DNA of 64,000 bases, from assembly GCA_963784575.1 (NCBI GenBank), contig CAWARU010000001.1, positions 806,001 to 870,000 of the forward strand. Reading direction: 5' to 3'. Within the stretch, counting starts at the first letter, position 1. Each line of letters starts with the position of its first letter. The translations under genes and the position numbers were made by a program. This document shows positions 30,722-40,264 of the stretch, piece after piece. The stretch is from CAWARU01 sp963784575. GTDB lineage: Bacteria; Pseudomonadota; Gammaproteobacteria; UBA6186; Azoamicaceae. The notes below the pieces were generated by a model. The model was not told where the DNA came from. It worked only from the letters and a program-made list of their open reading frames with translations, and searched no databases.

Positions 30722-31959
30722 TGTTCCTCCCAAGTATAAAATAAATTCAATTCCTGTTCTAATGCTCTTTTTCGTGATGTGTTAAAAGGAAAGCCATGGC
30801 TCATGGTGTCTGGCATCCAATCAATAGCAAAAATTTGATTTGCATTGGGCCAAATCAGCTGTCCCAAAATATTACCACTTTTCATATCAATTGCATGAAT
30901 GCCGCAAATGCTTTTTTCAGGGTCGAGTCCCGGTGCATAATCCTTAAATTTTGGTATCACCCGAGAGGTTCCTACAAATGCAATATTATCGATAAAACAT
31001 AAACCCCTAGTCCAACCAGGAAGCTTGACTATTGGGTGGAATCTACCGTCTGCAAGATAGCCAAATTCTCCATAACCGCTATTATCTACCCAGACTTTTT
31101 GTCGAAAAATTCGAACAGAGTGAGGCCTTGTCAACCCCTCCGCAATAGGCTCTCGGGTTTGCCCACTAAAGACGACACCTCTGCCATCCACAGCAAAATT
31201 TCGGTGACCCGGTCTCACCCTAGATATTATGCTGGTTGAAGCAGAAAAAAAGGATTGCTGAATTGAATCTCCGGCTGCGATAGAGTTCAATTGCAAATAA
31301 TTCAAATCAAATCTGGGTCCCTTCAAACTTTCAATGCAATTTGGCCACCAGACCCTCTCATATCCTCCATCAGATTTGAAACGAATAATGGCATTTTGTG
31401 TGACTGCATTGGCATAGAGATCATCTTTGATAAGTGCCAGATCGTGAATATATAAATTTCCCGGGAAAAACCAAAGGTTGCTCGGTAATAATGGTTTTGG
31501 TTTGTGTTTTGAATGCAGTGATTTTATCTTTTTCGAATCAGATGACTTGTCCAAACTATGTCTATCCAAAGGTTTAAAAACATACAGCTGATTCGGATTA
31601 CGCGTGCTCGCTATATAGATGTGTTTGCTTTTACGGTTGACCACGAGACCAGACGGATGCGGCATGGGTTGAAAACTTTGTTCCGGTTTTGTGCCTGAAT
31701 GATTCAGAGCCACACAGAAATGTTCATATTCTCTTGTGACTAATAAAGTCACTTTTAATTTTGCCAATGTCTCCCAAAAAATATCCTTGGTTTTGAACTG
31801 AAATAATTTCCTATCGAAGCTATTGGCTTCCTCCCAAAGACTACTAATTTGAGCAGGATCACGCCATTTACGATTATGTAAGGTCCACATTTCCTCTCTG
31901 TCTGCTGTTTTTTTCTGACGTTTCTCTAGTGTAGAGGTTTGGCTACGAACTTTTATCAT
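30718..31959 (-). CDS. TIGR03032/DUF4915-like beta-propeller protein
   Basis: This 413-residue soluble protein has the landmarks of the TIGR03032 family: HPSGLVVN, IHDLALIKDDLYANAVTQNAI, WWPNCIESL, LNSIAAGD, EGLTRPHSVRIF..KVWVDNSGYGEF, LPGWTRGLCFIDNIAFVGTSRV, and a closing LIWPNANQIFAIDWMP. The biochemical role of the family is not established, though members often occur beside sulfotransferases and glycosyltransferases, as here. It overlaps both neighbours (17 bases with the upstream glycosyltransferase, ATGA with the sulfotransferase). An AAAGG Shine-Dalgarno supports the ATG. Confidence 0.82.
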   Translation of the reverse strand: MIKVRSQTSTLEKRQKKTADREEMWTLHNRKWRDPAQISSLWEEANSFDRKLFQFKTKDIFWETLAKLKVTLLVTREYEHFCVALNHSGTKPEQSFQPMPHPSGLVVNRKSKHIYIASTRNPNQLYVFKPLDRHSLDKSSDSKKIKSLHSKHKPKPLLPSNLWFFPGNLYIHDLALIKDDLYANAVTQNAIIRFKSDGGYERVWWPNCIESLKGPRFDLNYLQLNSIAAGDSIQQSFFSASTSIISRVRPGHRNFAVDGRGVVFSGQTREPIAEGLTRPHSVRIFRQKVWVDNSGYGEFGYLADGRFHPIVKLPGWTRGLCFIDNIAFVGTSRVIPKFKDYAPGLDPEKSICGIHAIDMKSGNILGQLIWPNANQIFAIDWMPDTMSHGFPFNTSRKRALEQELNLFYTWEEQ

Positions 31960-32659
31960 AGGGTACCTTTAGCGAAGCTTGTTTTTTCATTACCGAAAAC
32001 GCACCGCAATATAATCGCAATGCGGAAAAAATTGAGGTGGTACTTTTGCCGCCTGCGCGTTTACTTGAAAAAATGGGAATTTCTAAAACTGGGTATTGAT
32101 TCTCCCGGCAAATGATGTTGAATTCCAAATCAATGAGATCATCTTCGCGCCTCAAGCTTAAGAGCTTAGAGAAAGATCTCGGAAATATTTTAGGAGTTCC
32201 ATTAATATCCCAATAAGCAAGATCATATAACAGGCGGCATTCTAAATTATACAGAAGCGAAGCCAAACGTCTGATAAAATGATCTCGAATTTTGCGATTA
32301 GCTTTTACCACGGTATTGGGATTCATCAACGCAAGATTCAAAGCCTTTGCTAAATCTGCGGCATTGGTCCTGGATGAATTGGTATAACAGATTAAATCAC
32401 CTTTGGCAGTTTTGATGCCTTGCTGGACAGCAAATCCCCAACCACCTCGAGTGCTTTGGATCACCACAAGATCTTGGTGGCGCTCTTTTGCTTTGCAGCA
32501 AAGCGCATAGCTTTCATCTTTACAAGCATTCACGACCAATACCAATTCAATCCTGCAGGGTACTGACTTCATAGCTGCTTGGTATTCATTTAACAACAAT
32601 TCAAGATGATCAGCTTGATTATGGATTGGCAAGATGATAGAAATCAGTTGATAAGCCAC
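31943..32659 (-). CDS. Family 2 glycosyltransferase
   Basis: This 238-residue protein starts ISIILPIHNQADHLELLLNEY with VLVVNACKDESYALC, RGGWGFAVQQGI and CYTNSSRTNAADLAKAL, a GT2-like fold without membrane helices. The usual DxD is replaced by TNSSRTNA, so metal binding may be altered or the donor unusual. The start is a GTG at 32659, preceded by AAGGA, and it overlaps the transketolase gene by 41 bases. It probably adds a sugar in the island's polysaccharide pathway; donor and acceptor are unknown. Confidence 0.8.
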   Translation of the reverse strand: MAYQLISIILPIHNQADHLELLLNEYQAAMKSVPCRIELVLVVNACKDESYALCCKAKERHQDLVVIQSTRGGWGFAVQQGIKTAKGDLICYTNSSRTNAADLAKALNLALMNPNTVVKANRKIRDHFIRRLASLLYNLECRLLYDLAYWDINGTPKIFPRSFSKLLSLRREDDLIDLEFNIICRENQYPVLEIPIFSSKRAGGKSTTSIFSALRLYCGAFSVMKKQASLKVPYDKSS

Positions 32660-33593
32660 TTTTCTTTATCCTTGGTTTTAATTCAGTTGAAATACGCAAA
32701 GCGAGTGATTCCGGATCCAAACCATTCTCACGATGATAGTAATTTTCTGAGCCGGTATGCGAATTTATTCTGGGCAGCACACCAAAGCGAAGCATTCGGC
32801 AAGCCCGCCCCCTGTCAGCAATGACTTCTGCAACGAGTGAACCTAACCCACCGCTTTTATAATGTGCTTCAACGGTGACCAAACAAGAATATTGAGAACT
32901 TGCAATGAGTTTAGCAATTTCCGCTTCAATACCCTGTGTTATCGAGGACAGTATCGCAACCCCGCAGCCTATACCTTGCTCTTCTAGCAGTGCGCTTGCA
33001 ATTAATACGTTTTTTGCAATAGATCCTGTCGTAATGCAGAGTACATCGCGACCCTCACGTATCTTTTCCAGTTTCCCTAACCGAAATCGCCCTTGCAATT
33101 CTGGTATAACACTGCTGTTCTTGCTTAATCGATAATATACAGGCCCAGGGATGTTATAAGTTTCGCGCAAGGCATTTCTGGTCTGAGTATCATCTGCAGG
33201 CGATATGAGAGTCATATTGGGTTGTACCCTCATGACACAAAGGTCTTCTAAACCATGATGAGTATGCCCCGCATTGCCATAATCAAAACCAGCCCCCATG
33301 CCAATCATCCTGACTGGAAGGTGATGCAACACAGGACCATTACGTATAAATTCATAGCATCGCAATACTGAAAAAGGGACTATGGAATAAGTGAAAGGGA
33401 TAAAACCTGCTTTGGCTAGTCCGGTCGCAATGCCGATCATATTTTGCTCTGCAACTCCCACATTGAAGTATCGGTCTGGAAACTCCTGAATGAAGGGTTC
33501 CCAAACCATGAAACCGAGATCGGCAGTCAACAACACAATGCGTTCATCTTGCCTTGCAACTTCTAATAATGTTTTTGCAAATATTTGCCTCAT
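32619..33593 (-). CDS. Transketolase, C-terminal subunit
   Basis: This 324-residue protein corresponds to the pyrimidine-binding and C-terminal domains of transketolase: VLLTADLGFMVWEPF, FNVGVAEQNMIGIATGLAKAGF, HTHHGLEDLCVMRVQPNMTLISPAD and VEAHYKSGGLGS. It pairs with the adjacent N-terminal subunit, whose stop shares a base with its ATG, to form a split thiamine-diphosphate enzyme. Split transketolases in polysaccharide loci usually serve branched or unusual sugar synthesis rather than the pentose pathway; that is inferred here. Confidence 0.9.
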   Translation of the reverse strand: MRQIFAKTLLEVARQDERIVLLTADLGFMVWEPFIQEFPDRYFNVGVAEQNMIGIATGLAKAGFIPFTYSIVPFSVLRCYEFIRNGPVLHHLPVRMIGMGAGFDYGNAGHTHHGLEDLCVMRVQPNMTLISPADDTQTRNALRETYNIPGPVYYRLSKNSSVIPELQGRFRLGKLEKIREGRDVLCITTGSIAKNVLIASALLEEQGIGCGVAILSSITQGIEAEIAKLIASSQYSCLVTVEAHYKSGGLGSLVAEVIADRGRACRMLRFGVLPRINSHTGSENYYHRENGLDPESLALRISTELKPRIKKSGLSTDFYHLANP

Positions 33594-34480
33594 TATATCT
33601 CCGACAAAGCCTGCTGAAATTGTTCTTCATTCATAGGTAAGTAATGCCATGCTATCTTTTGTTCCATATATGAAACACCTTTTCCAAAAATAGTGTCGGC
33701 AATAATGACTTTTGGTTTTTCACAGCTCGCATGATCCAAAGTGAGAACTTCATTTTGCTGGTTTTGTTTCAGTGCTGTTTCAATACTTGCGACATCATGT
33801 CCATCGACTTCAATTGCATTCCAGCCAAAAGAATGCCATTTTTCCTGTAAGTATTGAAGCGAAATAATATCCTTAGTATACCCAAATGCCTGTTGTTTGT
33901 TATTATCGATAATGACGATGAGATTGCTTAATTTATGCTGAGCTGCAAACATGACTGCTTCCCAAACCGATCCTTCATTACATTCAGCATCACTTATTAA
34001 GACGCAAACTTTTCTTTCACTTTTTCGAAGTTTCATTGCTAATGCAAGCCCTACTGCAAAAGTCATACCTTGTCCGAGAGATCCGACAGAAAACTCTACA
34101 CCTGATAATCCACTTTCAGGATGCACGCCCAGCAAAGAATTGTCACTAAAATAGGTATTCAAGGTAGCTTCCGATATCCATCCGAGCGCTCCAAATATGG
34201 CATAAAGCGCCAAGCCCGCATGTCCTTTTGAGAGTATGAACTTGTCTTCCTGTAAATCTGTTAAATCTACATCCGTTAAATCCTTTGCACTACTGTTATT
34301 TTTTTTAAGTGAGGGATTTTTGATATCCAGGCCACCCGTATATACTGCAATTAGAATTTCGACAATAGAAAGTGCGGAACCGATATGGCCAACATTTACG
34401 CGCCTCGATTGTTCTAGAATTATCTTGCGGATCTCTGTTTGAAAATGCCTTTGACGTAGCGATTGCTCTAATGAATTCAT
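33593..34480 (-). CDS. Transketolase, N-terminal (ThDP-binding) subunit
   Basis: This 295-residue protein holds the pyrophosphate-binding domain: NVGHIGSALSIVEILIAVY, DKFILSKGHAGLALYAIFG, GSLGQGMTFAVGLAL, and the Mg-ThDP motif LISDAECNEGSVWEAVMFAAQHKLSNLIVIIDNNKQQ. The VSYME..IAWHYLP block follows. An acidic insert (NNSSAKDLTDVDLTDLQED) precedes KFILSKGH and looks like a local low-complexity expansion. It overlaps the C-terminal subunit by one base and starts 14 bases after a large membrane-protein gene. Confidence 0.91.
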   Translation of the reverse strand: MNSLEQSLRQRHFQTEIRKIILEQSRRVNVGHIGSALSIVEILIAVYTGGLDIKNPSLKKNNSSAKDLTDVDLTDLQEDKFILSKGHAGLALYAIFGALGWISEATLNTYFSDNSLLGVHPESGLSGVEFSVGSLGQGMTFAVGLALAMKLRKSERKVCVLISDAECNEGSVWEAVMFAAQHKLSNLIVIIDNNKQQAFGYTKDIISLQYLQEKWHSFGWNAIEVDGHDVASIETALKQNQQNEVLTLDHASCEKPKVIIADTIFGKGVSYMEQKIAWHYLPMNEEQFQQALSEI

Positions 34481-34493
34481 TTCTTCCTTTTCC

Positions 34494-36740
34494 TCATGGT
34501 ATTGCTACCAATTTATAGTTCATTATTCTAAAATATAGCTTGCGATGATCACTCGGCAAAAGTTCTGCCTTTCTAGCATTCGTTTTGAAATGAATTACAG
34601 TTTTACCAGGTGGAATTTCTAACACTTTCTCAAACTCTGTTCCACTCTGATTAACTTCAAATACTTCATCTAAATGGCTGCTCTTTATCCAGAAAGTTGC
34701 ATATTCCTTATTGAAGGTTTCAAGTCGAAACTGCAGTTTTACCTTAATAGATTGGTCATCTTTGTTGGTTATAACAAGCCTGCCTTTGTTGTTACAGCAA
34801 CGAAAATTGCCATTGCCCGATATTTGAATATCATGGAATCCTTTTTGCCATTTTGAATCCAATGAAGCTTCCATAAAGCGCAACCGTGTATATTGTTGAC
34901 GATCAAAGGCGGTGGTAAAAGCGTTTAGCCTATCTTTGTAATGCCTTAAATCATAAAATACCAGAGAACCATCCTGGCTTTGGATCGGATCAACTTTTAG
35001 TATCGCGCTCAATTCTTGCTCTATTGCCTTGGCTTGATCAGGGTAGCCTTTTCGGCAAACTGTTACGCCATTGAAATCTAAGCGAGCGAGCTCATCAATC
35101 ATTTCATGAATTGGCTTTGCGGCAATTATACGATGGATTTTGTTTGGAACAGATCCCAGCAATGCACCAAAACTCCAGTGAATAGAGTGCGAATGTAAAT
35201 AGGGTCTTAAATGCTCATAGACATCCATTTTTCCATTGGGTACGCATTCTGGGAAACATTGTTCAGGTAATTGGAATACCTTGCTTTTCGGAGGAATCTG
35301 AGCCTCTATCGAGTTTACAAATTGCCTATCGCTTTGAAAAGCCATTTTAATAGCCGGTTGATTAATTTTGAAATTTGAACTGGTCTGATCAAAGATCCCA
35401 ATACCCATAATTATAATCGCGATGCACCATAGAGACCTTTGTGTACAACGTCGTGAATATCTGTTGATGACGAGTTGTAACAAGATAAAAAATGCAAATA
35501 ATGAAAAAAATGCTATGAAGATGCTTATCCGTCCATAAGCCCTAATCATCGGTGTGAAGGTATATGCAAAAAGGGAGCCGAATCCCCCGATCATTCCAAG
35601 CAGCAATGCCCCAATATTCAGTCTGCTTAAAATATATAATTTATCATTTCTTATTCTTGCTAAGAACAAAGAGACAATCAGTCCAAGGAAGCCAATAATT
35701 GCAAAAAATCCAATATAGGAGCAACCTGACCCCCAGAGATTCATGAACGGACAAGTGTAATATTGATAAGAAAAATCAGCAAAAGATTTCAGTCGATGAG
35801 CTAAGGGGGGTAACAGAATCTGCATTATTTTTAGCGCATATTGCTCTGCTTGATAAGGTGGACGCAAGGCTACCGCCGAACGTCCAAAATCCCACAGAGA
35901 CAATAGAAATGGAGTAATATTGATAAGCAACGCAAAGGAGATTAGGGATACAGCAAGTAATGCATGCTTTGCAGGATAGGTTTTGCCTTCTTTGAAGGCT
36001 ATTGAGATTCCCAAAACAAGAATAAAGAAGTTGGTAAAAAAAGCATAATATACCCCACAAGATCCAATGATGAAGCAAGAAATACTGACTAAAAGTAGGG
36101 TATAATTCTTTAATACAAATTGTTTTATATTTCCACACTCTTTCATTGAAAAGAAAATTATACGATTTTCACAAAGCCAAAAACCTAGCCAAATTCCTAT
36201 GGGAATCATGTAATAGGCAGAAAGTAATAGGTGAACTTCATTGCAGAAAAAGTGACTGGTTTGGAATGCAAAGAGTAAGCTTGCGGCAAAAGCAAATGGG
36301 AGGATCATCCCCAATCTTTTGAATGCAAATAATGCCGTACAGGCTACTAATGGATAGCTAAGAAGATATAGAAGATTGATAACGAATGCTACATTACCCT
36401 TGGTAATAAAATATATCAATTTTGCCAGAAAAAAATGGAATGAATCAGACAGAGGAAAATCAGTCACATCAGAAATGCCAGGCGCAGCCAGAGAAGGATT
36501 TTTAAGATACCAACCATGTTCCATGGTCCCTTTGATCCAAGCAGCGTAAACAAGGCTATCTGACTCAAAAGCAAAGGGGATATTGAAATCTGCGCTAAAA
36601 GCACTGCTGATGATAGCAAAAACAAACAATGCCATGAAAGAAATACTAATATATTGAAACAGGGTTCTTGACTGCAATTTTTTTAGCAAACTGAATGATG
36701 ATTCAATGATTGAGAAATTGGTATTTACTATTGCATTCAT
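34494..36740 (-). CDS. Large polytopic membrane protein, GT-C/YfhO-like (paralogue 2)
   Basis: This intact 748-residue member of a three-copy family has about 12 hydrophobic helices between residues 30 and 470. The first loop carries FNIPFAFESDSLVYAAWIKG with an acidic residue pair, followed by VTDFPLSDSFHF and HFFCNEVHLLLSAYYMIPIGIWL. A soluble C-terminal region has IPPKSKVFQLPEQCFPE, FNGVTVCRKGYPDQA and a beta-rich end (PPGKTVIHFKTNARK). The layout resembles GT-C glycosyltransferases or YfhO-type proteins that act on lipid-linked sugars; the precise reaction is unknown. Confidence 0.8.
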   Translation of the reverse strand: MNAIVNTNFSIIESSFSLLKKLQSRTLFQYISISFMALFVFAIISSAFSADFNIPFAFESDSLVYAAWIKGTMEHGWYLKNPSLAAPGISDVTDFPLSDSFHFFLAKLIYFITKGNVAFVINLLYLLSYPLVACTALFAFKRLGMILPFAFAASLLFAFQTSHFFCNEVHLLLSAYYMIPIGIWLGFWLCENRIIFFSMKECGNIKQFVLKNYTLLLVSISCFIIGSCGVYYAFFTNFFILVLGISIAFKEGKTYPAKHALLAVSLISFALLINITPFLLSLWDFGRSAVALRPPYQAEQYALKIMQILLPPLAHRLKSFADFSYQYYTCPFMNLWGSGCSYIGFFAIIGFLGLIVSLFLARIRNDKLYILSRLNIGALLLGMIGGFGSLFAYTFTPMIRAYGRISIFIAFFSLFAFFILLQLVINRYSRRCTQRSLWCIAIIIMGIGIFDQTSSNFKINQPAIKMAFQSDRQFVNSIEAQIPPKSKVFQLPEQCFPECVPNGKMDVYEHLRPYLHSHSIHWSFGALLGSVPNKIHRIIAAKPIHEMIDELARLDFNGVTVCRKGYPDQAKAIEQELSAILKVDPIQSQDGSLVFYDLRHYKDRLNAFTTAFDRQQYTRLRFMEASLDSKWQKGFHDIQISGNGNFRCCNNKGRLVITNKDDQSIKVKLQFRLETFNKEYATFWIKSSHLDEVFEVNQSGTEFEKVLEIPPGKTVIHFKTNARKAELLPSDHRKLYFRIMNYKLVAIP

Positions 36741-36905
36741 TATCTATAAGCTCTTCTAACGTTCACCTAGCATTTTCATACCATCTAGAACGCCTATCTA
36801 TGGGCAAGCACTCACTCTTTAAGCGGGATAGCGATTTCTAGGGTTAAATGATATGCTATCTTAAATATTACCCTCAAAATTAGTCAAGCAACATACAAGG
36901 CATAA

Positions 36906-37970
36906 ATGATCTTCATCACAGGTTCCGCTGGTTTTATTGGATATAATTTCCTGCTAGATTGGCTTCAAAACACTTCAATCCCTGTCGTCAGTATCGACAG
37001 TTTAAGCTATGCCAGTAATCGCTCCTGCATACGAAATCTAAAAAATCCTCGTCATTTGTTCATACATGGCAACATCAACGACAATGTTTTAATATCAAGT
37101 TTATTAACAACACATAAGCCCAAAGCAATCATACATTTTGCGGCTGAAACGCATGTTGACCGTTCCATACATAACCCAGAAATATTTTTACAAACGAATA
37201 TAGTAGGAACATTTCGACTATTAGAAGCGGCTCGTCAATATTATAATCAACTGAATGTAGATGCGAAAACAAAATTTCGTTTTCTGCATATTTCTACTGA
37301 TGAAGTTTTTGGCGCATTAAATGAGAGCGATCATCCCTTTGCTGAAAAATCCCCCTATGCACCAAGCAGTCCTTACTCTGCCTCTAAGGCATCATCCGAT
37401 CATTTAGTGTATTCGTATTATAAAACTTATGGGCTGCCAGTTTTGATAACGAACTGCTCTAATAACTTCGGGCCCTATCAATTTCCTGAAAAATTAATAC
37501 CTCTGATGATTTCAAATGCATTAGAGCATAAACCTCTGCCAGTCTATGGGGATGGGAAAAATATCCGTGATTGGCTCTATGTAACTGATCATGCGGCTGC
37601 GCTGCGAGCTGTTTTAGAAAGAGGAACTGTTGGCGAAACTTATCTGATTGGTGCCAGAAATGAAAAAAGCAATTTATCAGTGATTGAATGTATTTGCGCT
37701 CTATTGGAGGAATTAAAGCCGACGAATTCGGGTAATTATTATGCCTCACTCATCCGTCATGTCACAGATCGTCCCGGACATGATAGACGTTATGCCATCG
37801 ACCCCAGCAAAATAGAAAGAGAGCTTGGCTGGGTTCCGAAGGAAACTTTTGAGACTGCGCTTTACAAAACAATTCATTGGTACATCAATAATCCAGATTG
37901 GATTCGGGGCGCAAAAACGCCAGAGTACAAACAGTGGCTAGAACTGAATTATGCAGAAAGTGAAATGTAA
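36906..37970 (+). CDS. rmlB: dTDP-glucose 4,6-dehydratase
   Basis: This 354-residue RmlB converts dTDP-glucose to dTDP-4-keto-6-deoxyglucose. It has IFITGSAGFIGYNF at the N-terminus, IHFAAETHVDRSI, the catalytic block HISTDEVFGAL, the YSASK active site, TNCSNNFGPYQFPEKLIPLMI, and NIRDWLYVTDHA. It supplies the substrate of the WecE-like transaminase but lies 12 kb from it, as a lone plus-strand gene between two minus-strand membrane paralogues. Confidence 0.95.
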   Translation: MIFITGSAGFIGYNFLLDWLQNTSIPVVSIDSLSYASNRSCIRNLKNPRHLFIHGNINDNVLISSLLTTHKPKAIIHFAAETHVDRSIHNPEIFLQTNIVGTFRLLEAARQYYNQLNVDAKTKFRFLHISTDEVFGALNESDHPFAEKSPYAPSSPYSASKASSDHLVYSYYKTYGLPVLITNCSNNFGPYQFPEKLIPLMISNALEHKPLPVYGDGKNIRDWLYVTDHAAALRAVLERGTVGETYLIGARNEKSNLSVIECICALLEELKPTNSGNYYASLIRHVTDRPGHDRRYAIDPSKIERELGWVPKETFETALYKTIHWYINNPDWIRGAKTPEYKQWLELNYAESEM

Positions 37971-38007
37971 ATGCTTAGGTTTAGTATAATCTGAACAGTT
38001 AGAAGCA

Positions 38008-40197
38008 TTAAATTGGAGTTAACTTATAATTAAAGAGTCTAAAATAAAGTTCGCGATTACAGACAGGATTTAATACTTTTTTTGCATCAGTCTTGAAATA
38101 AATATTGCTTCTTCCTGGGGGTATTTCAATAATCTTGGAAAAATCACTGCCATGTTGGTTGATAATAAGTTTTTCCTCCATAATGTCACTATTCATCCAT
38201 AGAATTGAACGATTTCCATAAAAAGATTCTGCACGGAAGCTAAGCTTTGCTTTGATAGGGAGTTGCCCCTTGTTGATTATTGTCAAACAACCTTTTTTAT
38301 TGCACCAGCGCCAATTTTTCTTGTCATCTCCCTCGAGATAAGAAAAACCATTATCCCATTTTACCTCTAAGGCTATGTCCGTTAAAGTTTTGTAATTGAT
38401 GCTATTAAAAGTGGGATGTGTTGCAAAGAATTTCTTTTTATACTCAATAAGGCTATAAAATAATAACATGCCGTCCTTACTTCGCAGAGGATTTTTCTTC
38501 AAAATTTTTGTCAAACTTTGCTCAAGGGACACAGTTTTACCAGTTATGCCTGCGCGGCTAATTGTAATACCATTAAACCCCAGCCGAACCAAGGTATTGA
38601 CCATCTCTTCTGGCGGCTTAAAGGCAATGGATTGATGTAATTTATCCTCAAGAGAACCCCGAAACGCACCAAAACTCCAATGTAGGGTATGTGAGTGCAG
38701 ATAGGGTTTAAAATGTTCATAAGGATCCTGCAGATCAGGCCGTTTCGCTTCTGGAAAACTTATATATGGCAATTGAAAAACCATGCTACCCATCGGAAGC
38801 TCGTTCTCGATGTCTTGCACAAATTTTTTGTCACTGTAGAACGCAGGTTGCAATTCTTTTTCAACTTTTAATATAGGTGTGGTTTGATCGTAGATTCCGG
38901 TTACAATCAGGCAAAAGGCTGCAATCCATATATACTTCATTCGATTCAGTATAGAGTATCGTTGTTTGAGGGATTGAACTAAGTAAAAAAACGCAAATAG
39001 CGCAAGAAAAGCAATGAATATGCTGATTCGACTATAGCACCTTATCATTTGACTTATCGTAAAAGCAAAAAACCCTCCGAATGCACCAATACTTGCAAGC
39101 AAAATGGCGCTTAAGTTTAAGTGGCTTATTAACAATAATTTACTATTACGCAAATTCTTAGCAAATAACAAGGCAAGCAATAATAAAAAACCAATACCTG
39201 CAATCATTCCAATATAATTCCAATCATCTATAGACCGATCTGCTAGCCAGTGATAATAGTTTTTTGAAAAATCTCTTAAGGATTCCACACGATGAAAATC
39301 TGGTGGCAGCAGCATTTGAATGATTTTTAAGCCATGGCGTTCCACTTCGTCATAAGAACGCTCTAATAGTCCTGATTTGCCATTCTTGGCAATAGAGAGT
39401 AAATAAGGCGCGATATTGCTTACTACTGCTGAAGAAATAATGCCAATATACAGCAATGCATTCTTGAAATAAATCAGCGCCTTTTCATTCAAAGCATACA
39501 GGATCCCCGTCACCAAGATGAAAAAACAAGTAAAAAATGCATAATAGACGCCGGAGGATCCAATAATAAAGCATGCTAAGGCAAGCCCTATGACGCTAAT
39601 AGGCTTCTGAATAAGATTCGGGTTCCGAGCTTCAGAAACCAGAACAGCAAGCCATATCCCAATCGGCACCATGTAATAGCATGATAGAAATAAATGAACT
39701 TCAGATCGGGCGAAGTGGTAAGTTTGCAATGAGAATAGCATGCTGGCTGCAAATGCAAATGGAAAAATCAAACCTAATCTCTTGAATACAAAGAGTGAGG
39801 TACAAGCGGTCAATGGATAGCTCAACATATAAAATATATTTAAGACAAATCCTACTTCACCCCGAATAATAAGGGCGATCAGTTTAATAATGATAAAATG
39901 AAATCCTTCCGAGAGCGGAAAGTCTGAAAAATTATACTGACCCGGTGCACTGAGATAGGGATTATGCAAGTACCAGCCAGTATCCATAATTGTTTTAATC
40001 CATGAAGCACCGAAAACTGCGTCACTGCTGTATTTAAAGGGAACATTGAGATCAAAATTATATGCTTCGCTGATAAAAAGAAAAGTAAACAATGCTGCCA
40101 GAAAAGTTACTGTATACTGTAATAGTATTTTATACTCAGCTATAGAAAATATTTTATGAATCGTTTGATGGATGGGATAGTTCTGGACCGTCGACAT
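38008..40197 (-). CDS. Large polytopic membrane protein, GT-C/YfhO-like (paralogue 3)
   Basis: This intact 729-residue paralogue of the protein at 34494-36740 has the same landmarks: LNVPFKYSSDAVFGASWIK, NFSDFPLSEGFHF, HFARSEVHLFLSCYYMVPIGIWL, about 12 membrane helices, FNGITISRAG, and a terminal KKVLNPVCNRELYFRLFNYKL. It is convergent with rmlB and lies about 70 bases from lpxB. It marks one edge of the polysaccharide island. The function is inferred from topology and location only. Confidence 0.8.
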   Translation of the reverse strand: MSTVQNYPIHQTIHKIFSIAEYKILLQYTVTFLAALFTFLFISEAYNFDLNVPFKYSSDAVFGASWIKTIMDTGWYLHNPYLSAPGQYNFSDFPLSEGFHFIIIKLIALIIRGEVGFVLNIFYMLSYPLTACTSLFVFKRLGLIFPFAFAASMLFSLQTYHFARSEVHLFLSCYYMVPIGIWLAVLVSEARNPNLIQKPISVIGLALACFIIGSSGVYYAFFTCFFILVTGILYALNEKALIYFKNALLYIGIISSAVVSNIAPYLLSIAKNGKSGLLERSYDEVERHGLKIIQMLLPPDFHRVESLRDFSKNYYHWLADRSIDDWNYIGMIAGIGFLLLLALLFAKNLRNSKLLLISHLNLSAILLASIGAFGGFFAFTISQMIRCYSRISIFIAFLALFAFFYLVQSLKQRYSILNRMKYIWIAAFCLIVTGIYDQTTPILKVEKELQPAFYSDKKFVQDIENELPMGSMVFQLPYISFPEAKRPDLQDPYEHFKPYLHSHTLHWSFGAFRGSLEDKLHQSIAFKPPEEMVNTLVRLGFNGITISRAGITGKTVSLEQSLTKILKKNPLRSKDGMLLFYSLIEYKKKFFATHPTFNSINYKTLTDIALEVKWDNGFSYLEGDDKKNWRWCNKKGCLTIINKGQLPIKAKLSFRAESFYGNRSILWMNSDIMEEKLIINQHGSDFSKIIEIPPGRSNIYFKTDAKKVLNPVCNRELYFRLFNYKLTPI

Positions 40198-40264
40198 CGT
40201 TGTTTCCTATATTATTTTCATAAAGCAATAAGCTAGGCTGGTTTTTTTTCGCTTTCCGGCATTC

